Source: Cyclobacteriaceae bacterium
Lineage (GTDB): Bacteria; Bacteroidota; Bacteroidia; Cytophagales; Cyclobacteriaceae
Assembly: GCA_028281285.1 (NCBI GenBank)
Contig: JANQKF010000032.1
Coordinates: 1 to 64,000 of the forward strand
Length of the DNA: 64,000 nt
Direction: 5' to 3'
Below the pieces are notes generated by a model. That model saw nothing but the letters and a program-made list of their open reading frames with translations. It did no database searches and was not told the origin of the DNA. The first letter of the stretch is position 1. Each line of letters begins with the position of its first letter. This document shows, piece after piece, positions 53,259 through 62,690 of the stretch. The position numbers were made by a program, and so were the translations under genes.

Positions 53259-53383
53259 TTGTCTTGCTAAAATCAAATAATTACATTGTATAATTCATTT
53301 ATTGAAATCTAAGACATGCAATCATTTGATGGCTTTCAGTTATCATGTTTACCAAGATTTCATCAAAAGAACTCGTATCATAA

Positions 53384-54751
53384 GTGGAAGAGCGTTTAAA
53401 CTTCTTTGAAGCCAGGTGGAAGAACTTTAAGAATTTTAAAGACACTGGCTGGATCAAAATCAAGCCAATAACAATTATTCTTGGCCCCAACAATGTGGGG
53501 AAAACAAATTTCATTGCCCCATTTCTTCTGATGAATCAAACCTTAACTTCTCGAGATACTCGGACACCTCTCATTCTGAAAGGAGATGTCTACGATGGTG
53601 GAAGTTATCGAGAAATTGTGAATGACTACGATTCAGAAAAGGACGTCTTTTTTGGTTTCAGATACGGAACTCACAAAACCGATAAGGAATTGGAGGAAGT
53701 TGGTGAGTATCCGCCTGGATCGTTCGAAATCACATTCGGCTTGGGAGAAGAAGGTAATAAGCGGATGGTCTTAAAGAAAACAACCGTGTATGACATCTAC
53801 CTCAGGAGGTTTTTCGAAATCAGCAAGGGTAAAAGAAAGGGATATAACTATAGTGGTTTAGGGAAAAATAGTATTTCAAAAGAAGAACTTAAAGCTATAA
53901 GAACAAGTATCCCAATTAACTTTGTTTTCTCCCCCAACTCCGTCCTCTACAACTATGACAGTACAGAAGTTGAAGATGAAAGAGAGCAAGATGATGACGT
54001 GGGATTTTCCAAAGGCTTTTCTAACATTCTGTCAGCCCTCTCCTTTAATTATACCATGTCTAGAAAATACTTAGGAGACTTAAGCTTCATTGGCCCATTA
54101 AGGGAGCATCCACGAAGAGTATATGAAATAACAAATGAAACCTACAATACGGTTGGTACGCATGGGGAGAATATGGCAAACCTGTTGAATAAAATTGGAG
54201 ATAAACAAGAAGTGCTCGATTCATGGGTCAAAAAATTTGGATTTGGTGATTGCCTCAAAATGGAAAATCTCGATAGCAATTTGTATGCCATTGGATTCGG
54301 TAAATCTAACTCTGAAAGATACACAACTATAGCAAATTCTGGCTTTGGGGCATCTCAAGTATTGCCCCTTATGGTGCAGGCTCTGATTTCTACTGAAGGA
54401 AGTCTTACCATTGCAGAACAACCGGAAATTCACCTAAACCCAAAGCTACAATCCACCCTTGCCGACCTTTTCGTATATATGGCTAATAACAATCAAAAAA
54501 TCATTGTCGAATCTCATAGCGAGCATATGATGTTGAGGCTAAGACGATTGATAGCCGACAAATCCATATCAGCTGATAATGTTGCAGTTTATTTTGTTGA
54601 TCAAAAGGAGGAACAAGCTAATATTAGAGAAATCAAAATCGAAGACGATGGTCATATAGAGTCACATGAATGGCCTCCCAATTTTTTCGATGATGCTCTC
54701 ACTGAATCAATGGCACTAGCAAATGAACAGTTTAAAAGAAACAATGCCTAA
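53384..54751 (+). CDS. AAA/ABC-type ATPase, DUF3696-like, first gene of a putative defence module
   Basis: Walker A is G34-PNNVGK-T41. A signature-like GFGASQVLPLM comes late, Walker B and D-loop are LTIAEQPEIHLNPKLQ, and the H-loop is VESHSEHMMLRLRRL. This is the SMC/RecF/OLD-like layout with a long helical insert. The C-terminus (GHIESHEWPPNFFDDALTES) resembles the DUF3696 end. Translation starts at a GTG directly after an in-frame TAA, and the expected N-terminus (FFEARWKNFKNF) follows. No nuclease (TOPRIM) domain is fused, unlike OLD proteins. The PIN-like gene follows after 5 bp. It is likely cytosolic and may sense infection or DNA, which is inference. Confidence 0.87.
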   Translation: MEERLNFFEARWKNFKNFKDTGWIKIKPITIILGPNNVGKTNFIAPFLLMNQTLTSRDTRTPLILKGDVYDGGSYREIVNDYDSEKDVFFGFRYGTHKTDKELEEVGEYPPGSFEITFGLGEEGNKRMVLKKTTVYDIYLRRFFEISKGKRKGYNYSGLGKNSISKEELKAIRTSIPINFVFSPNSVLYNYDSTEVEDEREQDDDVGFSKGFSNILSALSFNYTMSRKYLGDLSFIGPLREHPRRVYEITNETYNTVGTHGENMANLLNKIGDKQEVLDSWVKKFGFGDCLKMENLDSNLYAIGFGKSNSERYTTIANSGFGASQVLPLMVQALISTEGSLTIAEQPEIHLNPKLQSTLADLFVYMANNNQKIIVESHSEHMMLRLRRLIADKSISADNVAVYFVDQKEEQANIREIKIEDDGHIESHEWPPNFFDDALTESMALANEQFKRNNA

Positions 54752-54756
54752 GAAGT

Positions 54757-55236
54757 ATGGCTTTGGAGGATATAACTATAGATACAAATGTTCTGGAACA
54801 CGCCAATAATACCCAAGAAGAAAGATGCGCAAGTTCTATTGAGCTAATCAATTACCTCCTGACCTCATCGGAACTCCTATGCTTAGATCATCAACCAAGT
54901 CGTGAATTCAAGATTGAAAACAGCATTATTTGGAATGAATATACGTCTAGACTAACTCCAGGAATGCTAGGCCATACTTTCATTACCAGGGTATTATCAC
55001 AAAAAAGAATTAAGCCAGTATCTCGAAATGTAAATCAGAAAGCTAGAAATTCATTTAGACAAAACGTTAAAAAGCCAGTGGATATCGTGTTTCTGAAAGT
55101 GGCATTTAATTCAAATAGCAAGATTCTGGTATCCCATGATTTTGAGGATTTTCAAATACATAAACGAGAATTGTTCAACACCCAACTAAACATTCAAATT
55201 CTTGTGGCCCAAGAAGTGACAGCATTGGTCTCATAA
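54757..55236 (+). CDS. PIN-like nuclease, second gene of the putative defence module
   Basis: The acidic residues of a PIN domain are found in order: D9 (ITIDTNVLEHA), E50 (HQPSREFK), D109 (KPVDIVFLKVA) and D128 (KILVSHDFEDF), with the expected strand-helix pattern around them. PIN domains are metal-dependent ribonucleases, often toxins. The protein is 159 aa, close to a single PIN domain. I assign it by motif only. It begins 5 bp after the ATPase stop, so the two are one operon. The hand-counted GC in sampled lines is 35-38%, lower than a line in the preceding amidohydrolase gene (48%). Confidence 0.68.
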   Translation: MALEDITIDTNVLEHANNTQEERCASSIELINYLLTSSELLCLDHQPSREFKIENSIIWNEYTSRLTPGMLGHTFITRVLSQKRIKPVSRNVNQKARNSFRQNVKKPVDIVFLKVAFNSNSKILVSHDFEDFQIHKRELFNTQLNIQILVAQEVTALVS

Positions 55237-55341
55237 CAGCTGGACTAAAAGGAATTTAATCACTCGAAATCCTCTCTTTTCATTTTTTGACGACCGGGTC
55301 AACTTCGTTTCCGTATATTTCATTTTGAACTCAATTCATTA

Positions 55342-56334
55342 ATGGGAACCCGAGACCTCTTTTTGATCATCTGCAGCATCGGTGCAGTACAAAGTCTCTT
55401 TTGGGGGATTTACCTGATTGTATTTGACAAAAGAAGTCTATCCACCAAATTACTGGCTGGTTTCTTCCTGGCATTGGCTATTCGCATTATTAAATCCACA
55501 CTGTGGCTCTTTTATGATGAAGTACATTTGATCATTCTTAATCTGGGCTTTGCCGCGCACCTGGCCATAGGTCCATTTTTGTTGCTCTATCTAAGAAGCC
55601 TGGAAAGGGAATTTGAAATGAGGAAGTTGTATTTCCTTCATTTTATCCCGGTTGTTGCCGTACTTACCTTGAGCACAGTACTTCAGTTGGAAACATTCTG
55701 GAATATTGGTGGCTATACCATCCTGGCCGCACAATCGGTGGTTTACTTCTTATTTGCTGCTTACTGGTTTTGGAATAACAGAGGCCAATTCACGAAAAAG
55801 GAAATGGAATGGTCTACTCTCTTACTGATCGGAACCGGGATGGTGCTGGGTGCTTATTTCACCAACTATATCTCAGGACCACTTTTTTATGCTGTTGTCA
55901 TCTACATCTTCAGTTTTTACCTACTTAAGAACCTCACAGCATTATTTGGAAAAACGAAGAAATACAAAAACATCAACCTCTCAAAGTCCCGATACCAGGA
56001 GTATGGTAATAAGATCAAGTCTCATATAGACGACAATACGCCCTATTTGGACCACGACTATACTTTAGGCTCGCTCTCTGAAGACTTAAACATCCCTAAA
56101 CACCTGCTTAGCAATGTGTTTAGCGAAGAGTTGGGAATGAGCTTCACCGACTTTATGAACTCGAGGCGAATTGAAATTGCCAAAGAGAAGCTAATCAACG
56201 AGTCCCACCTTACTGTTTCAAGTATCGCCTATGACTCGGGCTTTAATACACTCTCTTCTTTTAACCAAGCCTTTAAGAAGTTTGTCAAGACCACCCCTTC
56301 CAAGTTCAGAGAAAGCGCCAAAGCCTCTGCTTAA
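55342..56334 (+). CDS. AraC family regulator with multi-TM N-terminal sensor half
   Basis: About seven hydrophobic segments occupy residues 1-205 (LFLIICSIGAVQSLFWGIYL, LLAGFFLALAIRII, LAIGPFLLLYL, AVVIYIFSFYLLKNLTALF). The C-terminal ~100 residues are the AraC double HTH (LSNVFSEELGMSFTDFMNSR, IAYDSGFNTLSSFNQAFKKF, TTPSKFRES). It is the same design as the regulator at 2330. It may control the membrane protein and aldo-keto reductase downstream or the ATPase-PIN module upstream; neither is proven. Confidence 0.9.
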   Translation: MGTRDLFLIICSIGAVQSLFWGIYLIVFDKRSLSTKLLAGFFLALAIRIIKSTLWLFYDEVHLIILNLGFAAHLAIGPFLLLYLRSLEREFEMRKLYFLHFIPVVAVLTLSTVLQLETFWNIGGYTILAAQSVVYFLFAAYWFWNNRGQFTKKEMEWSTLLLIGTGMVLGAYFTNYISGPLFYAVVIYIFSFYLLKNLTALFGKTKKYKNINLSKSRYQEYGNKIKSHIDDNTPYLDHDYTLGSLSEDLNIPKHLLSNVFSEELGMSFTDFMNSRRIEIAKEKLINESHLTVSSIAYDSGFNTLSSFNQAFKKFVKTTPSKFRESAKASA

Positions 56335-56405
56335 TTAATCCCTCACTGCCATTAATAAAGTTCTATCGTAATTATTCCATTTGATACCTTCTTTATTTCA
56401 TCAAA

Positions 56406-57527
56406 ATGGAGACGAAGAACATTCAAAAGTGCTCAACTTCACTATTCTTCCTTTTAGCAGCGTTACAAATCCTGCGTGGGTTACGAGATGTTTTCGCGCT
56501 CGAAATTGGCCTGGAACGTCTTGAATTTCTGATTTCAGGCTCCTTTGTAACAGTCACAATACTAAGTTTGATCTCAACAAGACTACGAATTTCAGATAGG
56601 CAGTGGTTAAGTGCTTTGTCTGGATTTTTGATTTTAGGTCTTCTTGTTTCAATTCAGCAATCTCTTTATGAGTTCGCATATATACTGATCGGTGGGTTCA
56701 GTCTGATTCTAATTTCTCAACTCTGGAAAACGATTTCCGGCACTACTAAAAGTAAATCAAAGCGATCGTACATGTCAGTTGCCATATGGGGAAGCCTTGG
56801 AGCAATTACAGGTCCTTTCCTCCTGATTATGCTACTGCCAATCCTTGGACATAAAGGTCTGATTGTGATGGCTTTACTCTTCCTGGTATTATCCTTACTA
56901 GTGATTCTGAATACAAGACCAATCACCCGGTTCGCGGATGTCTTTCCAAAAAGCGAAAAGCCGAAAACAAATGGTTTATGGTTGTCGACATTCGTATTTG
57001 GTTATGCGCTTCTTTCCACCTTTATCTACGTCAAACAGCTTGAAATTATCGACTCTTATACCGCTTCACCTGTTGTCAGAACGTACCTTTTTGCATTGAG
57101 GGATCTCATCATCGGATTTGTGCTGATAATACTCCAAATCTATATTTCCCGGTACAAAGTCAATTTCGACACGAAACCCATGACCTTCATGCCAATACTG
57201 ACCTTCTTTGGAATCATTGTAATCAGTTTGATTCCTACGATAAGTGTCCTGATAGTGAGTATTGTTCTTTTGAAATCTTACAATTATGCGCTAGTGAGAC
57301 CATCGAGAGAACTATATTCAGCAGTCTCACCATCAATTCTGAATTACAAGAACGGTATCGATTCTATAATTTATCGATCTGGTGATTTGGTCGCGATTTG
57401 GCTGATCACAACATTCAATCTTACGAACAAATCAATCATCTGGCTTGCATTAGGAATTTTGCCGATTGTCTTGCTCTGGTATCTGTCAGGTAAAAAAATT
57501 GAAGTACATTTAAATAGAATATCATGA
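56406..57527 (+). CDS. Polytopic membrane protein resembling ATP/ADP-carrier-like MFS proteins
   Basis: About ten to twelve TM segments fill the 373 residues (FLLAALQILRGLRDVFAL, MSVAIWGSLGAITGPFLLIM, WLALGILPIVLLWYL). Near residue 305-335 the stretch RPSRELYSAVSPSILNYKNG then IDSIIYRSGDL resembles a motif of the NTP/NDP exchange (ATP:ADP antiporter, TlcC-type) family, where REL(Y/F)TVVS and the (V/I)YR(G/S)GD box are characteristic. The N-terminal half fits this less well, so the substrate is open. It overlaps the aldo-keto reductase start by 4 bp. Confidence 0.75.
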   Translation: METKNIQKCSTSLFFLLAALQILRGLRDVFALEIGLERLEFLISGSFVTVTILSLISTRLRISDRQWLSALSGFLILGLLVSIQQSLYEFAYILIGGFSLILISQLWKTISGTTKSKSKRSYMSVAIWGSLGAITGPFLLIMLLPILGHKGLIVMALLFLVLSLLVILNTRPITRFADVFPKSEKPKTNGLWLSTFVFGYALLSTFIYVKQLEIIDSYTASPVVRTYLFALRDLIIGFVLIILQIYISRYKVNFDTKPMTFMPILTFFGIIVISLIPTISVLIVSIVLLKSYNYALVRPSRELYSAVSPSILNYKNGIDSIIYRSGDLVAIWLITTFNLTNKSIIWLALGILPIVLLWYLSGKKIEVHLNRIS

Positions 57528-58432
57528 ATAGAAGAAAATCACTTAAGTTACTGTCAACCATACCATTAGTGTCGTTGATTAGACCTGATTATTCAATATT
57601 CGAAGAGGCTAAAATACTGAAGAGATTGATTCCAGGAAGTAATGTTTCCATTCCTGTTGTGGGACTTGGCACTTGGCAAACTTTTGATGTGGGCAACAAT
57701 CAAAAAGAAAGAACGGTAAGAAGGCAGGTACTATCAAAACTTGTAGAATTGGGTGGTAGTGTGGTTGACTCATCCCCTATGTATGGTAGCTCGGAACAAG
57801 TGGTTGGTGACCTAGCCACTTCTTTAAAGATCAATGAAAAGCTCTTTATGGCTACCAAAGTCTGGGTTTCAGGAAGAGATGCAGGTATTCGTCAGATGAA
57901 GTCCTCAATAAAGAAGATGCAAAAGCCGGTGATCGACCTCATGCAAATTCACAACCTGGTCGACTGGAAAACACATATAAAGACACTCCAACAATGGAAG
58001 GAAGAGGGAAAAGTTCGCTTTATCGGCATCACACACTATGTAGAAAGTGCCTATGATCGAATGGAACAAATCATGAAGAATTATCCTGTCGATTTCATTC
58101 AACTCAACTATTCAATACTCAGTAGAACGGCAGAACGAAGCATTCTCCCATTGGCAAAAGAGAAAGGGATAGCCGTGTTGATCAATCAACCCTATGAAAG
58201 TGGTAGCCTTTTCAGAAAGGTTCGTGACCAGGAACTTCCCGAATGGACAAAGGAATTCGGTTGCAAGAGCTGGGGACAGTTTTTTTTGAAATACATTTTG
58301 TCCAACGATGCAGTTACTTGTGTAATTCCAGGCACATCAAAGCCACATCATTTAGTGGATAATCTTGGCGCTGCATTCGGTAGGATGCCGTCAGAAGAAG
58401 AAAGAAGAAAGATGGTTCAGCTTCTCTCCTGA
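57524..58432 (+). CDS. Aldo/keto reductase
   Basis: The family catalytic tetrad is intact: D82 (VVDSSPMYG), Y87, K112 (ATKVW) and H143 (LMQIHNL). The TIM-barrel C-terminus shows CVIPGTSKPHHLVDNLGAAF, part of the NADPH-binding site. The N-terminus (MNRRKSLKLLSTIPL) looks like a twin-arginine signal with RRKSLK, suggesting folded export with cofactor. This would be unusual for an AKR but occurs in some Bacteroidota members. Co-translated with the upstream membrane protein. Substrate unknown. Confidence 0.9.
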   Translation: MNRRKSLKLLSTIPLVSLIRPDYSIFEEAKILKRLIPGSNVSIPVVGLGTWQTFDVGNNQKERTVRRQVLSKLVELGGSVVDSSPMYGSSEQVVGDLATSLKINEKLFMATKVWVSGRDAGIRQMKSSIKKMQKPVIDLMQIHNLVDWKTHIKTLQQWKEEGKVRFIGITHYVESAYDRMEQIMKNYPVDFIQLNYSILSRTAERSILPLAKEKGIAVLINQPYESGSLFRKVRDQELPEWTKEFGCKSWGQFFLKYILSNDAVTCVIPGTSKPHHLVDNLGAAFGRMPSEEERRKMVQLLS

Positions 58433-58510
58433 TTGATCATTAGATTTCTTGTCGAAGATTCAACTATTTTTGCAAAATCATTGTTACCCTCTTCGATCAG
58501 GGAATTTAAG

Positions 58511-59710
58511 ATGGCAAAACGAGTAGTTGTAGGACTTTCCGGTGGAGTAGATTCAAGCGTGACTGCGCACTTGTTGCTGGAGCAGGGTTATGAGGTAATC
58601 GGCATGTTCATGCGGAATTGGGTAGATGATTCAGTGATCATCTCTGATGAATGTCCATGGGTAGAAGACAGTAATGATGCGTTAGCCGTTGCAGAAAAGC
58701 TCGGTATTCCCTTTCACGTCATTGATTTGAGCGCACAATATAAGGAGCGCATCGTGGACTATATGTTTGCAGAATATGAAAAAGGTCGCACGCCAAACCC
58801 TGATATACTGTGTAATAGAGAAGTCAAATTTGATATCTTCTTAAATGCTGCGCTTAAGCTCAAGGCCGATTTCGTGGCAACAGGCCATTACTGTCAAAAA
58901 GAGACTATTGAAGTGAATGGAAAGCCGGTTCATCGTCTATTGGCCGGTGCAGATAACAATAAGGATCAGAGCTATTTTTTGTGTCAACTGAATCAGGAAC
59001 AGCTTTCCAAAGCACTTTTTCCAATTGGACATTTACAGAAGTCTCAGGTCAGAGAAATCGCCAGGGAAGCCGGTCTTGCAACTGCTGAGAAGAAGGATTC
59101 TCAGGGGCTTTGTTTTATTGGAAAAGTGCGACTCCCAGACTTTCTGCAGCAGCAACTGGCTCCGAAAAAAGGAGAAATCAGAGAACTATCTATTGAGGCC
59201 GAAAATTTTTCAGATTTCAATCAGGAGGTTGAAGCTTTCAACAACAAGAAAGAAGAACTCGATTTTCTTACCAAGCCTTATAGCTATACTCCCACTGATG
59301 GCAAACTGGTGGGCGAACACAATGGTGCACATTACTACACTATAGGACAGCGAAAGGGACTCGGTGTCGGAGGTACTCCCGAGCCATTATTTGTCATCGA
59401 AAAAGACACAAGCACTAATACGATCTACACAGGGCAAGGTGAAAACCATCCCGGATTGCTTCGCAAAGGGCTTTTCGTTGAGCCGGATGATATTCATTGG
59501 GTACGTCCCGATTTGCAATTGAAAGAAGGTGAATCACGAATATACAAAGCTCGAATCCGGTATCGACAGTCCCTGGTTGGGGCGGAACTCTTTATGCAGT
59601 CGAATGGCCTTTATATCATCTTTGATGAGCATCAGCGCGGAATTGCTCCCGGGCAGTTTGTGGCATGGTATGAAGGTGAAGAACTGATTGGTTCCGGTGA
59701 AATTGCCTGA
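58511..59710 (+). CDS. mnmA: tRNA 2-thiouridylase MnmA
   Basis: MnmA makes 2-thiouridine at wobble position 34 of tRNA Lys, Glu and Gln. From the Met at 58511 the PP-loop is S10-GGVDSS ([13 protein letters not shown]). The two catalytic cysteines are C101 ([12 protein letters not shown]) and C201 ([14 protein letters not shown]). Further landmarks are ATGHYC, KDQSYFL and [15 protein letters not shown]. The upstream extension from 58433 has no family match, so I reject that start. A hairpin follows the gene. Confidence 0.96.
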   Translation: MAKRVVVGLSGGVDSSVTAHLLLEQGYEVIGMFMRNWVDDSVIISDECPWVEDSNDALAVAEKLGIPFHVIDLSAQYKERIVDYMFAEYEKGRTPNPDILCNREVKFDIFLNAALKLKADFVATGHYCQKETIEVNGKPVHRLLAGADNNKDQSYFLCQLNQEQLSKALFPIGHLQKSQVREIAREAGLATAEKKDSQGLCFIGKVRLPDFLQQQLAPKKGEIRELSIEAENFSDFNQEVEAFNNKKEELDFLTKPYSYTPTDGKLVGEHNGAHYYTIGQRKGLGVGGTPEPLFVIEKDTSTNTIYTGQGENHPGLLRKGLFVEPDDIHWVRPDLQLKEGESRIYKARIRYRQSLVGAELFMQSNGLYIIFDEHQRGIAPGQFVAWYEGEELIGSGEIA

Positions 59711-59720
59711 TCTTGATTTG

Positions 59721-59748
59721 ATTGAGGGTAACCTCAATTAAACCTTTT
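59721..59748 (+). terminator. Hairpin terminator candidate after mnmA
   Basis: ATTGAGG (59721-59727), loop GTAA, CCTCAAT (59732-59738), then a T-rich stretch after a short A/C gap. The stem is 7 bp. Confidence 0.45.
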
Positions 59749-59782
59749 GTTTTTATCATAGTCTTAGGTTTCAAATCTACTT

Positions 59783-60178
59783 ATGAAGATGAAAAGAAAA
59801 TTAATTCTACTGTGTCTGCTGCTATTTGTTGGTGTAATGTATGCAGAGGCACAACGAGGTCAGCGAGGACAGCGACCTGACCCGAAAGAACAGGCAAATA
59901 ATACTGCCGATACCTGGCAGGAGGAATTCGGACTCTCCGATGAACAAAGGACAAAGGTGTATGATTTACTTCTGGAAACGTCTGAGCAACGTATGGAAAA
60001 GATGCAGGAGCTAAGAGCCAGCGGTGATCGTGAAGGTATGCGTGACGCCATAATGGAAATCCAGGAAGAAATGGAGGAAAAACTCAAGAAGATTCTTACG
60101 GATACACAATGGCCGCTTTATGAAAAGTGGAAGAAAGAAAATCCACCGCGAGGTCGAAGAGGCGGTGGAGGACAATAG
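59783..60178 (+). CDS. Small secreted Spy/CpxP-like helical protein
   Basis: A signal peptide (about residues 1-23, ending AEAQ) precedes an Arg/Gly-rich stretch (RGQRGQRP). The mature part is a helical bundle of LTxxQ style (FGLSDEQRTKVYDLLLETSE, EGMRDAIMEIQEEMEEKLKK, TDTQWPLYEKW), ending RGRRGGGGQ. The pattern resembles Spy/CpxP-type periplasmic chaperone or stress proteins; the short LTxxQ motif match is loose. Function is inferred at most. A bidirectional terminator follows. Confidence 0.75.
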   Translation: MKMKRKLILLCLLLFVGVMYAEAQRGQRGQRPDPKEQANNTADTWQEEFGLSDEQRTKVYDLLLETSEQRMEKMQELRASGDREGMRDAIMEIQEEMEEKLKKILTDTQWPLYEKWKKENPPRGRRGGGGQ

Positions 60179-60200
60179 TCTGTCTGTAGAGTGTTGTTCT

Positions 60201-60228
60201 AAACGACCCAGCCTCCCCGGGTCGTTTT
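60201..60228. terminator. Bidirectional intrinsic terminator
   Basis: AAACGACCC (60201-60209), loop, GGGTCGTTT (60219-60227) with A/T flanks on both sides, lying between convergent genes. Confidence 0.85.
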
Positions 60229-60231
60229 CAT

Positions 60232-62688
60232 TTATTCATACCTCAATGCCTTAATCGGATTCTGATTTGCCGCCTTGATTGACTGCAACGAAATGGTGGT
60301 CAAAGCAATTCCCAGAAGTACTATTAAAGGAACAACAAATAAGATCCAATTTATTTCGATTCGATAGGCATATCCATTCAACCATTCTCTAATGCCAAAG
60401 AAGCTGACCGGCAGCGCCACCAAAATTGCGATTAAAATAAGGGACAAGAAATTTCTCACAAAAAGCATTACAATGGCCGGAGGTTCTGCGCCCAGAACTT
60501 TTCTGATCCCTATCTCTTTAATTCTCTGCTGAATTTCAAAAAGTACCAATCCAAATAACCCCAATATGGAAATGAAAATGGCTAATGCGGAAAACGTGGT
60601 AAACACTTGACCAAATTGTTGATCGGATTTGTATTGCTCGTTGAAATGATCATCCAGAAAGTAGTAATCAAAATCGCTGGATGGATATACGTTTTGGTAG
60701 GCAGACCGAATGTCAGAAACCAAATCCTTATATGACCGAATTGGATCGTTTCCACTATTTATTTTAATGGAAGTATAATTCGAGTCTACCCCCTTTTTAT
60801 CAAAGAAGAGTACTGTCGGATCAATTGCCCTCTTCAATGAGTGGTGATTGTAGTTATTGATCACCCCAACTATGGTGAAGATCCTTCCCCACCTATTTAC
60901 TTTTTTATTGATCGCCTCTTCATTACTCATAAAACCAAAGATTTCTCTAACTCTTTCATTGATTATAATTCCATTGTACAGGTTTCGCGCATCTTCAAAT
61001 TTTACTTCAAACTCATCGTTGAACGCTCTGCCTGCGAGAATTTGCAAGCCAAATGTTGGAATAAACTCCTCATCAACCTTATAGCTGTAAAAGTTATTCC
61101 CCTTTCCCTGTTCAGTCTCAACTGCAAACATTCCCGTAGTCGTACTCATGTCGGTTGTCCCTTGACCGAATATCGTTCCCGAATATGAGATTGACCGCAC
61201 TCTTGGAATCTTCCTCAATTCTGCTTTGAAACTCGACCGAAGCTCAGTCTGTTTATTCTCATTACCAAGAACAATCGGGGCTTTGATCACTATCGTTTGA
61301 TCAATATCTATTCCGAGCTCCTGGGAACGCATATGATTAATTTGCTTGTAGATTGTAATTGTACCTACAAGTAGAATCATGGTCATTGTGAACTGAAAAA
61401 CAACGAGTCCTTTCCGCAACAACATTCCTTTTTTTGAATCCTTAAACCTTCCTGTAAGTACTGTTAGTGGTTTAAAATTGGCCAATACCAGAGCTGGATA
61501 AGTCCCCGCCACTATGGCTCCGATCAAAAAAACACTCAAGAGCAGAATAAGCAGGTTCAGATCATCAAAAACCTTGAAATCAAGTTGAAGTCCTGAGACT
61601 TTATTATACGCAGGAAGAACTCCCTGAATGCATGTAAATGTGAGAATTAAAGCGAAAAAATTAATCAAAAAAGATTCGGTAAGGAATTGCCTAAATAATG
61701 CCAATTTACTTGAGCCAAGGACTTTTCTCACTCCCACTTCCTTTCCTCTATCAAGTGCCCTGGCTGTAGCCAGGTTGATGTAATTAACCCAAGCAATAAT
61801 CATCACGAATGCTGCTACAATCAATAAAGTATTCACGATCTGATCGCTGCCATTAGCTTCAGCCTCGAAAGTTTTGTCCGATTTTAAATGGATATCGGTG
61901 AGTTTCTGAACCTCCAACCGATTCGTCCTTTCACTACTCGTTCTCTCGAGATATGCTTTGTTGAGTCTGCTTTCAAAATCTCCTTCAAGAAGTTTGTCGG
62001 TATTCGCAAGGACATAAATGTATTCGTTGTTACTACTCCAATTCTCATATGTCCACTTTAATCGCGTAATACCTGTTTCATAAGATATTAAAATATCAAA
62101 CTTGAGGTGGGCATTTAAGGGAACGTCTTTCACCACACCGGATACCATTAGGTTCACCTGTTCTCCATCAATCACCACTTTAATGAACTCGCCCATAGGG
62201 TCTTCATCACCAAAGTATTTTTCCGCAGCGGTTTCTGAAATGACCGCCATATCCGGGCCATTCAGAGCAGACTGTTTATTGCCACTAATGAAATCCCAAT
62301 CAAAAAGTGTAAGCCATCCTGAATTGACAAAGTAAGCCCTATCTTCATTAAACGACCGTTGGTTACGTGAGAAGAGCAATCTTCCCCAATGTCTTGCCAT
62401 GGCATATTCCTCGATTTCAGGAAAAACCTCTTTGGCCATTAAACCAGCTCCGGGATATATCTCAGCATCTTGAACACTAACCCCATCATCTCCATGATAG
62501 ATTACAGAAAGCCTATAAATTTCATCAGCATTGGAATGAAAGCGGTCGTAACTCAATTCATATCTTGCATAAATTAAAATTAGCATTGAAACGGTCATTC
62601 CTACCGTTAGCCCGAGGACATTAATTAAGGTAAACGTGATCCTTTTCTTAAAATTCCGAATAGCAATAAGAACGTTTCGCATCCACAT
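60232..62688 (-). CDS. FtsX/MacB-like ABC transporter permease (tandem copy 1)
   Basis: The 818-aa protein has two MacB/FtsX repeats and no prefix domain. TM1 follows the start (FTLINVLGLTVGMTVSMLIL). Coupling motifs are VGVRKVLGSSKLAL and IGIRKVLGAEPPAI, and the end is NPIKALRYE. A second start two codons in (MRNVLIAIRNFKK) is equally plausible. Two bases separate it from a very similar gene upstream, pointing to tandem duplication. No ATPase or regulator is in the part visible here. Confidence 0.92.
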   Translation of the reverse strand: MWMRNVLIAIRNFKKRITFTLINVLGLTVGMTVSMLILIYARYELSYDRFHSNADEIYRLSVIYHGDDGVSVQDAEIYPGAGLMAKEVFPEIEEYAMARHWGRLLFSRNQRSFNEDRAYFVNSGWLTLFDWDFISGNKQSALNGPDMAVISETAAEKYFGDEDPMGEFIKVVIDGEQVNLMVSGVVKDVPLNAHLKFDILISYETGITRLKWTYENWSSNNEYIYVLANTDKLLEGDFESRLNKAYLERTSSERTNRLEVQKLTDIHLKSDKTFEAEANGSDQIVNTLLIVAAFVMIIAWVNYINLATARALDRGKEVGVRKVLGSSKLALFRQFLTESFLINFFALILTFTCIQGVLPAYNKVSGLQLDFKVFDDLNLLILLLSVFLIGAIVAGTYPALVLANFKPLTVLTGRFKDSKKGMLLRKGLVVFQFTMTMILLVGTITIYKQINHMRSQELGIDIDQTIVIKAPIVLGNENKQTELRSSFKAELRKIPRVRSISYSGTIFGQGTTDMSTTTGMFAVETEQGKGNNFYSYKVDEEFIPTFGLQILAGRAFNDEFEVKFEDARNLYNGIIINERVREIFGFMSNEEAINKKVNRWGRIFTIVGVINNYNHHSLKRAIDPTVLFFDKKGVDSNYTSIKINSGNDPIRSYKDLVSDIRSAYQNVYPSSDFDYYFLDDHFNEQYKSDQQFGQVFTTFSALAIFISILGLFGLVLFEIQQRIKEIGIRKVLGAEPPAIVMLFVRNFLSLILIAILVALPVSFFGIREWLNGYAYRIEINWILFVVPLIVLLGIALTTISLQSIKAANQNPIKALRYE

Positions 62689-62690
62689 AG

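Noticed and set aside
53206-55341. Target-site repeats or an integrase around the ATPase-PIN module
   Set aside because: No matching direct repeats, tRNA end or recombinase gene was found at either border.
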